From positions 1 to 64,000 of the forward strand of contig NZ_BBWR01000010.1 of assembly GCF_001463905.1 (NCBI RefSeq): a stretch of DNA of 64,000 nt, in the 5' to 3' direction. The stretch's first letter is position 1, and every line of letters begins with the position of its first letter. The translations under genes were made by a program, and so were the position numbers. The notes under the pieces are model-generated. The model was not told where the DNA came from and made no database searches. It saw only the letters and a list, made by a program, of their open reading frames with translations. Shown piece by piece: positions 55,568 through 64,000 of the stretch. The stretch comes from Aureimonas frigidaquae. GTDB taxonomy: Bacteria; Pseudomonadota; Alphaproteobacteria; Rhizobiales; Rhizobiaceae.

Positions 55568-56422
55568 ATGAGTGTCAGTGGTTTTGGCGTGCATACGGCC
55601 ATGTGGGCCATGGAGTGGGATCGCGCCGCGGCCGAATTCGCCATCCCGGAAGCGGTGAAGCACAAGATCGACTTCCTCGAAATCACCATGCTCGACCCCG
55701 AGGGCGTCGATGCCGAGCACACGCGCAAGCTCCTGGAGGCGCACGAGGTCGAATGCGTCTGCTCGCTCGGCCTGCCGCTCGACAAGCTGCCGACCAACAA
55801 TCCGGACGGCGCGCTCGACTTCCTCAAGATGGCCATCGACAAGTCGCACGCCATCGGCGCCAAGGCGATGAGCGGCGTCATCTATGGCGGCATCGGCCAG
55901 CGCACCGGCGTTGCCCCGACGCAGGACGAAATCGACGCCACGGCGCGCGTCGTCCAGAAGGCGGCGGCCTATGCGGCCGAGCGCGGAATGGGCTACGGGC
56001 TGGAAGCGGTGAACCGCTACGAGAACCATATCCTCAACACGGCCGAACAAGCGGTGGATCTGTGCGAGCGTGTCGGCGCGCCGAACATCTTCGTGCATCT
56101 CGACACCTACCACATGAATATCGAGGAAAAGGGGATCGCCAACGGCATCCTCAAGGCGCGTGAGCACCTGAAATACATCCACCTGTCGGCCAGCGACCGC
56201 GGTACGCCGGGTGGCGATACGATCCAGTGGGACGAAGTTTTCGTGGCGCTCGCCGCAATCGGCTTCAAGGGCGGCATGGCCATGGAAAGCTTCATCACCG
56301 TGCCGCCGCAGGTGGCCAGCGCCCTGTCGGTGTGGCGCCCTGTCGCCCCCGCGCGGGAAGAGGTGCTCGGCCAGGGCCTGCCCTTCCTGCGCAACAAGGC
56401 GCGCCAGTACGGCCTGATCTAA
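55568..56422 (+). CDS. Ketose 3-epimerase (D-tagatose/D-psicose 3-epimerase family)
   Basis: TIM-barrel isomerase of 284 residues that inverts C3 of free ketoses. The four metal ligands of the family appear in order: Glu in GLEAVNRYENH, Asp in HLDTYHMNIEE, His in YIHLSASDRG and Glu in AMESFI. The stretch YENHILNTAEQ matches Agrobacterium psicose 3-epimerase closely. Last gene of the importer operon, with AGGAG before the ATG. Substrate range cannot be read from sequence; possible pairs are D-fructose/D-psicose, D-ribulose/D-xylulose or L-ribulose/L-xylulose. A 15-bp terminator follows. Confidence 0.9.
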   Translation: MSVSGFGVHTAMWAMEWDRAAAEFAIPEAVKHKIDFLEITMLDPEGVDAEHTRKLLEAHEVECVCSLGLPLDKLPTNNPDGALDFLKMAIDKSHAIGAKAMSGVIYGGIGQRTGVAPTQDEIDATARVVQKAAAYAAERGMGYGLEAVNRYENHILNTAEQAVDLCERVGAPNIFVHLDTYHMNIEEKGIANGILKAREHLKYIHLSASDRGTPGGDTIQWDEVFVALAAIGFKGGMAMESFITVPPQVASALSVWRPVAPAREEVLGQGLPFLRNKARQYGLI

Positions 56423-56447
56423 GGGGCGCTTGGCGTTCGAAACGCGA

Positions 56448-56478
56448 AGGGAGAGCCCGGCCAGGCCGGGCTCTCCCT
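56448..56478. terminator. Perfect 15-bp hairpin between epimerase and SDR genes
   Basis: AGGGAGAGCCCGGCC pairs fully with GGCCGGGCTCTCCCT around a single-base loop. It lies between convergent genes, 26 and 29 bases from their stop codons, and should terminate both. Confidence 0.85.
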
Positions 56479-56506
56479 GACGTATGACCGGTCTTTGTCG
56501 GCCGAA

Positions 56507-57232
56507 TCAGACGGCCAGGAAACCGCCATCCACCGGCAGCACGGCGCCCGAGATCATCCGGCTGTCATCCGACAGGAGCATGGCGACGGAGGCCGCCACC
56601 TCGTCCGCCTCGGCAAAGCGCGCCAGCGGATGGCGCACCATCATCGGCGCGCTCTTGGCTTCGTCGCTCCAGGCTTCGATGGCCAGTTCCGTCAGGGTGA
56701 TGGTCGGCGCCAGGGCGTTCACGCGGATGCCATGGGCGCCGAGCTCCTTGGCCAGGACGCGCGTCGCCCCCTCCAGCCCGGCCTTGGACGCGGCATAGGC
56801 CAGATGGTTGACGAAGCCGCGATGGCCCGCAATCGACGTGATGTTGACGATGGCGCCGCCGCCCCCGGCCTCCACCCGCATGCGGGCGAACTCCTGGCAG
56901 GCGATCAGCGCGCCGCGCAGATTGATGCCGAGCACCGTCTCGTAACCGTCTTGCGTCATCTCGAGCACGCTTTCCAGGACGTTCGTCCCGGCGCTGTTGA
57001 CGAGATGGTCGCAGGTCCCAGCCTGCCGGATGGCCGCGCGCGTGGCGGCCACGTCGGACAGATCCACCTGGATGGACTGGCCGCCGATATCCGCCCGCAG
57101 GCTGTCGAGGTCCGCCGCGGTCCGCGCCAGGGCGACGATCTCGGCGCCGCGCCCGGCCAGGAGCGTGGCCGTGGCGCGGCCGATGCCCTTACCGGCACCG
57201 GTCACGATGATGCGCTTGCCCGTGAACTGCAT
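56507..57232 (-). CDS. Short-chain dehydrogenase (L-xylulose reductase-like)
   Basis: NAD(P)H-dependent oxidoreductase of 241 residues with TGAGKGIGRAT cofactor loop, VNSAG, NITSIAG (Ser) and YAASK (Tyr/Lys) catalytic motifs. The N-terminal half (ALARTAADLDSLRADIGG, then VDLSDVAATRAA) is most like dicarbonyl/L-xylulose reductases. Last gene of the ribitol-type operon. Together with the ribitol dehydrogenase it could interconvert a pentitol and a pentulose. GGAG lies eight bases before the ATG. Confidence 0.87.
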   Translation of the reverse strand: MQFTGKRIIVTGAGKGIGRATATLLAGRGAEIVALARTAADLDSLRADIGGQSIQVDLSDVAATRAAIRQAGTCDHLVNSAGTNVLESVLEMTQDGYETVLGINLRGALIACQEFARMRVEAGGGGAIVNITSIAGHRGFVNHLAYAASKAGLEGATRVLAKELGAHGIRVNALAPTITLTELAIEAWSDEAKSAPMMVRHPLARFAEADEVAASVAMLLSDDSRMISGAVLPVDGGFLAV

Positions 57233-57261
57233 ATGATGTGCTCCGTCAGCAGAAATCCGAA

Positions 57262-57288
57262 CGGGCGGAGCCGGAATGGCTCCGCCCG
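57262..57288 (-). terminator. Intercistronic hairpin after ribitol dehydrogenase
   Basis: An 11-bp perfect stem CGGGCGGAGCC / GGCTCCGCCCG with a five-base loop, 11 bases past the dehydrogenase stop on the minus strand, without a T-run. It may reduce readthrough into the second SDR or protect the upstream message. Confidence 0.6.
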
Positions 57289-57298
57289 GACCCGAAGG

Positions 57299-58030
57299 TC
57301 AGACCCGGTCGAAATTGGTCGGCAGGACCAGCATGTCGCGGATGGTGACCGTGCGCTTGCGGGTCAGCATGTAGACGACCGCGTCGGCCACTTCGCTCGG
57401 GTCGATCAGGCTGCCGGATTCCTTGGCCTTGCGCAGGTTCTCCTCCGGCCAGTCGGCGAGCAGCGCCGACACGACGGGGCCCGGTGAAACCTGGCCCACG
57501 CGCACGCCATGCGGGATCATCTGCCGGCGCATGGTCTGCACGAAGCAGGTGACGGCCCATTTGGACGAGGCGTAGACCGGCTCCCAATAGGTCGGGTAAT
57601 GGCCGGCCACCGAGCAGGTGACGATGATGTCGCCCGTCTTGCGCGCAGTCATGTGCGGCACGACGTCATGCACGTTCTTGATGACGGCGTTGACGTTGAG
57701 GTTCAGCATCTTGTCGATGGCCTCGGACGTCGTCTCGGTGATGTCGCCGCCGATATAGGTGCCCGCATTGCAGTAGAGAATGTCGATATGATCGACCTTC
57801 TCCAGGATCTGCGGGATCATCGCCGCGCAGCTTTGCGCATCCAGGAGGTTGGTCACCTGCGGGATCGCCTTCTCGCCGAGGCGGCCGGCCAGTTCGTTCA
57901 GGCTCGCCTCGTTCCAGTCGACCATCACCACCGTGGCGCCCTCTGCCAGCAGCGCCTCCGTCGTGGCGAGGCCGATGCCCGAAGCCGCGCCGGTAATGAC
58001 GGCGATCTTGCCGTCGAGAGATTCAGCCAT
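57299..58030 (-). CDS. rbtD: Ribitol 2-dehydrogenase
   Basis: NAD-dependent SDR of 243 residues oxidising ribitol to D-ribulose. It aligns with Klebsiella ribitol dehydrogenase across the length: GKIAVITGAASGIGL, NAGTYIGG, GDIIVTCSVAGHYPTYWEPVYASSKWAV (Ser, Tyr, Lys), and RVGQVSPGPVVSALLADWP. I chose the ATG at 58030 because AGGAG is seven bases upstream; an ATG two codons earlier has poor spacing. It lies behind rbsB-rbsA-rbsC-like transporter genes, so the importer probably carries a pentitol such as ribitol. The related D-arabinitol or xylitol remain possible. Confidence 0.88.
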   Translation of the reverse strand: MAESLDGKIAVITGAASGIGLATTEALLAEGATVVMVDWNEASLNELAGRLGEKAIPQVTNLLDAQSCAAMIPQILEKVDHIDILYCNAGTYIGGDITETTSEAIDKMLNLNVNAVIKNVHDVVPHMTARKTGDIIVTCSVAGHYPTYWEPVYASSKWAVTCFVQTMRRQMIPHGVRVGQVSPGPVVSALLADWPEENLRKAKESGSLIDPSEVADAVVYMLTRKRTVTIRDMLVLPTNFDRV

Positions 58031-58069
58031 GTTCATGCTCCTGAGTGTTGGTCGTGCCGGGCGCGTGGC

Positions 58070-59041
58070 TCAGCGCCATTCGCGGCCGATATAGATGGCG
58101 AGCAGGATGATGCCGCCCTTGATGACGTCCTGGAGATACGGGTTGATACCCATGAGGTTCAGGCCGTTGTTCAGAATGCCGAGCAGGATCGCCCCGATCA
58201 GCGTGCCGAGGATCAGGCCGCGGCCGCCGGCGATGGCGGTCCCGCCCAGCACCACGGCGGCGATGGCGTCCAGTTCGAAGCCGACACCCGCATTGGGCTG
58301 TCCGCTCATGAGGCGCCCGGTCAGGATCAGCGCGGCGATGGCCGCCGTCAGGCCGGAAATGCCGTAGACGGCAAGCTTGATCCGCCGCGTCTTGACGCCG
58401 GACAGCTGCGCGGCAAGCTCGTTGCCGCCCAGCGCATAGACGTGGCGCCCGAAGGCCGTGCGCTGCAGGAGCACCCAGGCCAGAGCATAGACCACCAGCA
58501 TGATGATGACCGGAACCGGCACCATGCCCACGCGCCCCACGCCGAACCAGGAGATCCAGCTCGGAATGCCGCTGACCGGGTAGCCGCCCGAATAGATGAG
58601 CGCCAGGCCCCGGGCCATGCCCATGGTCGCCAGCGTGACGATGATGGCCGGCATGCGGCCCCAGGCCACGAGCGCACCGTTGGCAAGGCCGATGCCGAGG
58701 CCGAGCGCAAGGCCCGCCGCCAGCGCGACGCCGCCCGGCAGGCCGGAATTGACGATCAGCCCGGCGGCGATGGTCCCCGCAAGGGCCATAACGGCGCCGA
58801 CCGACAGGTCGATGCCGCCCGTCAGGATGACGAAGGTCATGCCCACCGCCAGGATGGCGACGATCGACACCTGCCGCAGCACGTTGAAGATGTTGCTGAT
58901 GCTGAAGAAATTGTCGCTCGCCAGGCCCATGAGGCAGGAAACGACGATCAGTCCGACGAGCGGCAGGGTCAGCGGCGAATGCAGGAGGTTGCGCAAGCCC
59001 GCCGTGCGGCCGGCCGTGGCGGTGGTGGCGTCAGGCGACAT
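58070..59041 (-). CDS. Ribose-type ABC transporter permease (RbsC-like)
   Basis: Inner-membrane permease of 323 residues (BPD_transp_2) with about ten membrane segments and hallmark [34 protein letters not shown] and [14 protein letters not shown] motifs. It overlaps the ATPase gene by 11 bases, and GGGAGGG lies inside that gene before the ATG. A single permease gene means a homodimer, unlike the two-permease importer upstream at 53.5-55.6 kb. Confidence 0.92.
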   Translation of the reverse strand: MSPDATTATAGRTAGLRNLLHSPLTLPLVGLIVVSCLMGLASDNFFSISNIFNVLRQVSIVAILAVGMTFVILTGGIDLSVGAVMALAGTIAAGLIVNSGLPGGVALAAGLALGLGIGLANGALVAWGRMPAIIVTLATMGMARGLALIYSGGYPVSGIPSWISWFGVGRVGMVPVPVIIMLVVYALAWVLLQRTAFGRHVYALGGNELAAQLSGVKTRRIKLAVYGISGLTAAIAALILTGRLMSGQPNAGVGFELDAIAAVVLGGTAIAGGRGLILGTLIGAILLGILNNGLNLMGINPYLQDVIKGGIILLAIYIGREWR

Positions 59042-60533
59042 TGTCGACCCTCCCTGTTGTCGCGTGGGTCATGATGACTTCCGAATTGATGGCATCGCCT
59101 TCGACCGTCGCCACGATCCCGCCGGAGCGGAAGACGCAGACCCGATCGGACATGCCGACGATTTCCGGCAGTTCCGACGAGACCATGATGATCGCGTGGC
59201 CTGCCTCAGTGAACGCGCGCATCAGCGCGTAGATTTCGGCCTTGGCGCCGACATCGATGCCGCGCGTCGGCTCGTCGAAGATCAGCACCTTCATCTGGTG
59301 GTTCATCCACCGGGCGATGACGACCTTCTGCTGGTTGCCGCCCGACAGCGTATCGACGCGCGCATCGGGCCCCTGCGCCTTCACGCGGACCTGCTCCATG
59401 GCAGCCTGCGTGGAGGCCCGCTCCTTCTTGAGGTCCAGGAACCAGTGGCCCTTGCGGTACTTGCGGTAATTGTTGAGCGAAATATTCTGCAGGATCGAGA
59501 AGCTGGTGATGAGCCCCTGCTCCTTGCGGCTTTCCGGCAGAAGCCCGATCCCTTGCGCCAAAGCCACATCCGGGCCTGAGAAGCGCGTCGGCTTGCCGCC
59601 CACCTTCACCTCGCAGCGCACGGCCGAATGCGCGCCCAGCATGGCAAGGACGGTTTCCGTCCGCCCCGAACCGACCAGGCCCGCAAAGCCGAGGATCTCG
59701 CCCTCCCGCAGATCGAAGCGGGAGACTGGCGCGCCCTTGCGCAGCTGGATCGCCTCCACCTCGATCATGAGCGGGGCATCGGCGGGCCGCGGGGGCTTGG
59801 GCGGAAAATTGCTTTCCAGCTTGCGGCCCACCATCATCTCGACGAGGCGGTCATTGTCGATCTCGGACACGGCGCAGGCGCCCACGAAGTCGCCGTCGCG
59901 CAGGACGGTGATCCGGTCGCAGATCTCGAAGATCTCTTCCAGGTGATGCGAGATGAAGACGATAGCGACGTTCTGCCGCCGCAATTCCCGCATGACCTTG
60001 AAGAGGTGCTCGACTTCCGACGGCGTCAAGGTGGCGGTCGGCTCGTCGAGGACGAGGATCCGCGCATCCAGGGACAGCGCCTTGGCGATCTCCACGAATT
60101 GCTGTTGCGCCACGGACAGCCGGTTCACCGGAACGCTCAAGGGCACGTCGATGCCGAGCCGCTGCATGATCTCGGCCGCGCGCTTGCGCATGGCCTTGCG
60201 ATCGAGCAGCCCGAGCGGGCCCTTGACCTCGCGCGCCAGGAACATGTTCTCCACCGCGTCGAGATAGGGAATGAGGCTGAATTCCTGGAAGACGATGCCG
60301 ATGCCGGCGGCGATGGCCTCGTCGTAATCGGCGAAGCTGCGCTCCTGCCCGTCGATGCGGATGGTCCCCGCGCTCGGCTGGACGATGCCGCACAGAATCT
60401 TCATCAGGGTCGATTTGCCGGCGCCGTTCTCGCCCAGGAGAGCGTGAATTTCGCCCGCGCGCACCGTCAGGTCGATACCGTGCAGAACCTCGATCTTACC
60501 GAAGCTCTTCCGGATCCCGCGCAGTTCCAGCAT
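59031..60533 (-). CDS. Ribose-type ABC transporter ATP-binding protein (RbsA-like)
   Basis: Duplicated ATPase of 500 residues. First domain: GENGAGKST, signature-like LSVAQQQ, Walker [12 protein letters not shown]. Second domain: usual degenerate P-loop (GLVGSGRTE), signature [14 protein letters not shown] and intact Walker [23 protein letters not shown] precedes the ATG at 60533. A hairpin separates it from the binding-protein gene, which usually keeps binding protein more abundant than the ATPase. Confidence 0.93.
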   Translation of the reverse strand: MLELRGIRKSFGKIEVLHGIDLTVRAGEIHALLGENGAGKSTLMKILCGIVQPSAGTIRIDGQERSFADYDEAIAAGIGIVFQEFSLIPYLDAVENMFLAREVKGPLGLLDRKAMRKRAAEIMQRLGIDVPLSVPVNRLSVAQQQFVEIAKALSLDARILVLDEPTATLTPSEVEHLFKVMRELRRQNVAIVFISHHLEEIFEICDRITVLRDGDFVGACAVSEIDNDRLVEMMVGRKLESNFPPKPPRPADAPLMIEVEAIQLRKGAPVSRFDLREGEILGFAGLVGSGRTETVLAMLGAHSAVRCEVKVGGKPTRFSGPDVALAQGIGLLPESRKEQGLITSFSILQNISLNNYRKYRKGHWFLDLKKERASTQAAMEQVRVKAQGPDARVDTLSGGNQQKVVIARWMNHQMKVLIFDEPTRGIDVGAKAEIYALMRAFTEAGHAIIMVSSELPEIVGMSDRVCVFRSGGIVATVEGDAINSEVIMTHATTGRVDNVA

Positions 60534-60554
60534 GTCGAATCCTCCTAGCGGAAA

Positions 60555-60580
60555 GCCCCCCGCGAAAGCTCGCGGGGGGC
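60555..60580 (-). terminator. Intra-operon hairpin between rbsB-like and rbsA-like genes
   Basis: An 11-bp perfect stem GCCCCCCGCGA / TCGCGGGGGGC with a four-base loop, eight bases past the binding-protein stop, followed by TTT on the minus strand. Such hairpins typically let only part of the transcription continue and stabilise the upstream message. Confidence 0.7.
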
Positions 60581-60587
60581 ATTGATA

Positions 60588-61502
60588 TTACCAGCTGAAG
60601 TCGGCCGCGTTCTTGGAATCGACGACCATGACGTCGATCGGCACTTCCTTCGGGACGACGCGGGCACCCCACTTCTGGGCCAGCGCCATGGCCAGGCCCA
60701 CGCGGACCTGATCGCGCGGGAACTGCGCCGTCGTCTCGATGAAGGGCCCGCCTTCCGCGATCGCCTGCACCGCTTCCGGCGCACCGTCGACGGAGGTCAG
60801 CTTGATGTCGCGGCCCGAACCCTGGATGGCGGCCAGGGCACCCATGGCGCCGCCGTCATTGACCGAGAAGATGCCGGCCAGGTTCGGGTTGGACTGGATC
60901 ATGTTCTCGACCACGCCGAGCGCGACGGAGCGGTCCTGACGGCCGTTCTGCGTCGTCACGAGCTTGATGCCCTCGAACTCTTCCAGCGCGGCCTTGCAGC
61001 CTTCCACGCGCTGCAGGATCGGCACGACCGGGATGCCGTCCAGGATCGCGACCTCACCCTGGCCGTTCAGCGACTCGCCCAGATACTTGCAGGACATGTA
61101 GCCGGCGTCGCGGTTCTTGGAGCCGACGAAGGTGTCGACCGGGCCGTTGGCGTTGGCGTCGACCGCCACCACGATGACGTCCTGCGCCTTGGCGGCGTGG
61201 ACGGCCGCTTCGATGCCCGCGCTGTCGGTCGGGTTGAGGAGCAGGATGTCGATGCCCTGCTGCAGCATGTCCTCGACGTCGGAAATCTGCTTGGCGACAT
61301 CGTGGCCGGCATCCGTCACCACGACAGTCGCGCCCAAGCTCGCGGCAGCCTCGTTCAGCGCTTCCTGCATGGAGACGAAGTAGGGATTGTTCAGTTCCTG
61401 GAACGTCATGCCGATCTTGAGCGGCGCGTCCTGCGCCAAAGCCGGCGATGCGATCAGCGCAAGCGCCGTCATGGACGTAGCGAAGAGGGTCTTGGCGAGC
61501 AT
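60588..61502 (-). CDS. Sugar ABC transporter substrate-binding protein (RbsB-like)
   Basis: Periplasmic binding protein of 304 residues with signal peptide (cleavage near SPALAQ) and the ribose-binding fold: LKIGMTFQELNNPYFVSMQEALNEAA, VVTDAGHDVAKQISDVEDML, ILLLNPTDSAGIEAAV, and VAVDANANGPVDTFVG. Ligand likely a pentose, pentitol or similar, judged from the ribitol dehydrogenase in the operon. GGGAGGA precedes the ATG. An AraC gene lies 105 bases upstream on the same strand. Confidence 0.92.
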   Translation of the reverse strand: MLAKTLFATSMTALALIASPALAQDAPLKIGMTFQELNNPYFVSMQEALNEAAASLGATVVVTDAGHDVAKQISDVEDMLQQGIDILLLNPTDSAGIEAAVHAAKAQDVIVVAVDANANGPVDTFVGSKNRDAGYMSCKYLGESLNGQGEVAILDGIPVVPILQRVEGCKAALEEFEGIKLVTTQNGRQDRSVALGVVENMIQSNPNLAGIFSVNDGGAMGALAAIQGSGRDIKLTSVDGAPEAVQAIAEGGPFIETTAQFPRDQVRVGLAMALAQKWGARVVPKEVPIDVMVVDSKNAADFSW

Positions 61503-61607
61503 TCTATCCTCCCAGAGGGGTTATACGGACATATTCGCACCGCGACCGGACCGGCCGTGGCGGAATGGGTTGGCGGTCCCGCGCGTGAGGGCGGGCCCGG
61601 ATCGGGG

Positions 61608-62489
61608 TCAGTCGGACATGGCCAGTTCGCGATTGGCCGCGAAGGTCGCGCGGAAGCGCGCCGGCGACATGCCCTTCAGGTTCAGGAAATGCCGGTTGAA
61701 GTTGGACAGGTTGGAAAACCCGACCTCGTAGCAGACGGCGGCGATCTTGACCTGCGGATCGGTGACGAGCATCTGGCAGGCCAGGTCGATCCGAAGCTGG
61801 TTGCGGTAGCGCACAAGGGTCTGGCCCGTATGCCGCTTGAAGGCTCTGGAAAAGGCGCTCGGGCTCTGCCCCACCAGGGCGGCCAGCTCGGCCTCTTCGA
61901 TCCGCTCGGTGATGTGCTCGCGCAGATAGGCGATGGCGCGGTTGATGCCGCTATCGTCCGTGCGGGTCATGTCGAGCTCGAAGCTCAGGCTTGCCAGCAC
62001 CTCGTGCTCGCCGGCGGCGAGCCGGTCCAGGATTTCCCAGAACAGGGCGACGCGGCGCAGACCCTGCGCCTCGATCAGCCGCTCCATCAAGGGATGCACC
62101 GCCCGGCTGGTGCCCCTGTCGAACAGAAGGCCGCGGCGGCTGCGCTCGAGAAGCGGCCGGATGGCCTGCATCTCGGCGATGGCGCCGCAGGCGCTTTCGA
62201 TGAACTCTTCCGGAAACTGGATCACCATGGAGCGCGCCGGCACCGCTTCGCCGGCCGGCACGTCGCTGATCCAGTTCTGCGGCAGGTTCGGCCCCGTCAT
62301 GATCAACTGCCCGGGCTCGAAATCGCCCACGAAGTCGCCAATGTAGAAACGGCCCGTCGTGGCCGCGATCATGTGGATCTCGTATTCGGGATGATAGTGC
62401 CAGCGCACCGTGCGGAACGGATAGCCATGCATCCAGGCGGCGAAGGACTCGCCCTTGCGGATATGCACAAGCTCCAGATCGGGTTGCAT
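61608..62489 (-). CDS. AraC family transcriptional regulator
   Basis: Regulator of 293 residues: N-terminal cupin-like sensor (TVRWHYHPEYEIHMI, then FVGDFEPGQLIMTGPNLPQNW) and a C-terminal double helix-turn-helix (about 190-285, IEEAELAALVGQSPSAFSRAFKRHTGQT and IAAVCYEVGFSNLSNFNRHF). The cupin with a His-rich sensor is typical of sugar/polyol responders. Located just upstream of the rbsB-like gene on the same strand, it is the probable activator of the ribitol-type operon. GGGAGAG precedes the ATG. Confidence 0.92.
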   Translation of the reverse strand: MQPDLELVHIRKGESFAAWMHGYPFRTVRWHYHPEYEIHMIAATTGRFYIGDFVGDFEPGQLIMTGPNLPQNWISDVPAGEAVPARSMVIQFPEEFIESACGAIAEMQAIRPLLERSRRGLLFDRGTSRAVHPLMERLIEAQGLRRVALFWEILDRLAAGEHEVLASLSFELDMTRTDDSGINRAIAYLREHITERIEEAELAALVGQSPSAFSRAFKRHTGQTLVRYRNQLRIDLACQMLVTDPQVKIAAVCYEVGFSNLSNFNRHFLNLKGMSPARFRATFAANRELAMSD

Positions 62490-62945
62490 TCGGCGGCTCT
62501 CCCACTGCGCGTCCTGCGCCTTTGACGGCGCGGGACCGGCTCCTCAACCGGCCCAGGCAACGCATTGCGCAGACGATAGGAGCCCGGCAGGCCACCGTTC
62601 CACATCACAAATCGCCGATTGATGATAGTTTTTTGACGTTTTCGTCGGGTGATTGTGGTCGTGACCTGCGCAAGTCCCTCAGATGCAGGCCTGGTGGAGC
62701 AGTGGGGCCGCTTCGGTGGTGACCGTAAACCCCATAAACTCTTTGCGATTTCTGGATGATGGCCGCACCGGGCAGTCGACGCACATCATCTCGCCCACCC
62801 AGCCGGGAACGAAATCACATCACCCATGACTCATACTTTTTCGCAAGTGCAGCATGCGCAGGCATCCACACTTTCTGGTGGGTAAGTTCACGCATTCATC
62901 AAACCTTTAGTTTAATTCTGATCGGATTTGCGCTACCCGTCCGCA
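62490..62945. other. 456-bp intergenic region between AraC and thermonuclease genes
   Basis: No gene is supported. The region is AT-richer from 62600 to 62930 and separates divergent genes, so it should hold both promoters. A TTTAAT (62911-62916) could be a -10 for the nuclease, but the -35 match is poor. I see no repeats or hairpins of note. Confidence 0.5.
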
Positions 62946-63659
62946 ATGATGTTCAAAGCCTTTGCCGCCCTTTTGATTCTCGCCTCCGTCTGTGGTCCTG
63001 CCGTGTCGCAGGAGCGCATCGTGTCCGGCCGCGCAAGCGTCGTCGATGGCGACACACTCGCCCTGGAGGGCGTGGCGCAGAGGGTGCGGCTGCACGGAAT
63101 CGACGCGCCGGAAGGCAAGCAAAGCTGCACGAATGCCGCCGGCCAGACCTATCTGTGCGGTGCGAAGGCCGCGCAGGCGCTGGCGGGACTGATCGGGCGC
63201 AATGGCCGCGTCGTCTGCCGGCAGGAAGACATGGACCGTTACGGCCGCATCGTCGCACGGTGCAGCACCCGCGACAGGGTCGAGGTGAACGCTGCCATGG
63301 TCCGGTCCGGATGGGCGGTCGATTACCGGCGCTACAGCCGTGGCGCCTATGCCCGGCAGGAACAGGCGGCACGCCGCGACAAGGCCGGCCTGTGGGAAGG
63401 CCGCTTCGTCACGCCAGAGGAGTGGCGGCGCGGCAAACGCATGCCGGCCGGAAGGGGCGACCCCGTCATCGCGGTCGAGGGCACCTGCCGCATCAAGGGC
63501 AATATCGGCCAGCGCGCGCGCATCTATCATATGCCGGGTTCTGCCGCTTACGACAGCGTGCGCATCGACACGTCCCGCGGCGAGCGCTGGTTCTGCTCCG
63601 AGCGCGAGGCCCGCGACGCCGGCTGGCGCCCGATCCACGGCCCTGGCGGCGCGAGCTGA
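62946..63659 (+). CDS. Secreted thermonuclease family (SNase-like) protein
   Basis: Exported nuclease of 237 residues: signal peptide (FAALLILASVCGPAVSQ), an SNase-like OB-fold domain (about 25-150) with VVDGDTLAL, RVRLHGIDAPEGKQ and DRYGRIVARC, and a separate C-terminal module with paired cysteines (CRIKGNI...RIYHMPGS...GERWFCSEREARDAGW). Domain order matches rhizobial ExoI-like proteins. The staphylococcal catalytic Asp, Arg and Glu positions appear kept (VDGDT, RVRL, DAPE). I start at the first of two adjacent ATGs (62946). It probably cuts nucleic acid outside the cytoplasm. Confidence 0.87.
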   Translation: MMFKAFAALLILASVCGPAVSQERIVSGRASVVDGDTLALEGVAQRVRLHGIDAPEGKQSCTNAAGQTYLCGAKAAQALAGLIGRNGRVVCRQEDMDRYGRIVARCSTRDRVEVNAAMVRSGWAVDYRRYSRGAYARQEQAARRDKAGLWEGRFVTPEEWRRGKRMPAGRGDPVIAVEGTCRIKGNIGQRARIYHMPGSAAYDSVRIDTSRGERWFCSEREARDAGWRPIHGPGGAS

Positions 63660-63741
63660 CGCGAGGCGCGCCGCGGCCCTGCCGGGTGCGTGACGACACA
63701 GCCGCTCCCTGCGCCCGCAGTGAGCCAAAAGCCCTTCGATG

Positions 63742-63802
63742 TCGCAACCCGTCTACACATCCATTGCGGAGCCGGTCGAAAACTCGTGTATACGGGTTGC
63801 GA
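63742..63802. repeat. 17-bp inverted repeat upstream of the last gene
   Basis: TCGCAACCCGTCTACAC (63742-63758) and GTGTATACGGGTTGCGA (63786-63802) are complementary at 16 of 17 positions, separated by 27 bases. Centre-to-centre spacing is 44 bases, about four helical turns. The right arm ends 67 bases before the start codon. It looks like a paired operator rather than a terminator. Confidence 0.7.
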
Positions 63803-63869
63803 AATCCTCTGTGCCGGACCCAAGCGGCAAAGAGCGCGCGCGGCGTCGCGCAAGGAGAAGGAAGCTGCG

Positions 63870-64000
63870 ATGAGCACCAGGCCCTACGACCCGAAGCATG
63901 CCGCCGAGTACGGCTATACCCGGCAGGATTGGGAGGCGGTGGACGGTTCGGAAGCGACCGATGACCAGCAGTCCCAGGCCGCCATGTTCTCCGAGGCGTT
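63870..64000 (+). CDS. Start of a small gene, possibly BrnA-type antitoxin-like (cut by window end)
   Basis: Only 43 codons are in the window (MSTRPYDPKHAAEYGYTRQDW, then EAVDGSEATDDQQ). AAGGAGAAGGAAG precedes the ATG, so it is a real start. The YGYTRQDWEAVD pattern recalls the N-terminus of BrnA-like antitoxins or small stress proteins in rhizobia, but I cannot confirm this from a fragment. No brnT-like gene lies before it, which argues against a normal brnTA pair. The long inverted repeat upstream suggests tight regulation. Confidence 0.55.
   Translation, partial: MSTRPYDPKHAAEYGYTRQDWEAVDGSEATDDQQSQAAMFSEA

Overview
The window is a high-GC chromosomal stretch from an alphaproteobacterium, most likely order Hyphomicrobiales (Rhizobiales). 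I infer this from the housekeeping order clpB, DUF4167, prmC, prfA, ptsP, lysC, ubiG followed by a SUV3-like helicase, S4 protein, fdxA, carD and an RpoH2-type sigma factor. The genus is not decided by the sequence; an Aurantimonadaceae-like member would fit.

1-7.9 kb: envelope and redox genes. An M23 endopeptidase, two aldo/keto reductases (one of the YghZ type), an extensin-like protein directly behind an L,D-transpeptidase, a small lipoprotein and a PRC-barrel protein. 7.9-25.9 kb: core housekeeping block, covering protein quality control (ClpB), translation termination (PrfA/PrmC), nitrogen PTS (PtsP), aspartate-family amino acids (LysC), ubiquinone (UbiG), RNA handling (SUV3-like helicase, S4 protein), ferredoxin, CarD and RpoH. 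26-32.1 kb: an M48 lipoprotein protease, then a thiamine salvage locus. thiB-thiP-thiQ lie on the minus strand behind a clear TPP riboswitch, with thiamine pyrophosphokinase (thiN) divergent from it and a tRNA-Arg(CCU) after thiN.

32.3-36.3 kb: an autotransporter that has lost its N-terminus, a stress-type short-chain dehydrogenase and an RcnB-like periplasmic protein. 36.3-46.3 kb: an accessory catabolic island. A cytosine-deaminase-like amidohydrolase sits between two related LysR regulators. Divergent from it runs a tightly overlapping operon of a spermidine/putrescine-type ABC importer, a second amidohydrolase and a close relative of creatininase. Together they suggest import and hydrolysis of a creatinine-like or cyclic-amide/nucleobase-like compound.

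46.3-47.4 kb: a DoxX-like membrane protein and a DUF992 protein. 47.5-62.5 kb: two carbohydrate/polyol modules. The first has lacI, an FGGY kinase and a class II aldolase on the minus strand, divergent from an LsrB/RhaS-like ABC importer plus a ketose 3-epimerase; a perfect 16-bp operator lies in the shared promoter region. The second (minus strand) has an AraC regulator, rbsBAC-like importer genes, a ribitol 2-dehydrogenase and a second SDR. The likely logic is polyol/pentose import, oxidation to a ketose, epimerisation, phosphorylation and aldol cleavage. The window ends with a secreted thermonuclease and the first codons of a small, possibly antitoxin-like gene preceded by a long inverted repeat.
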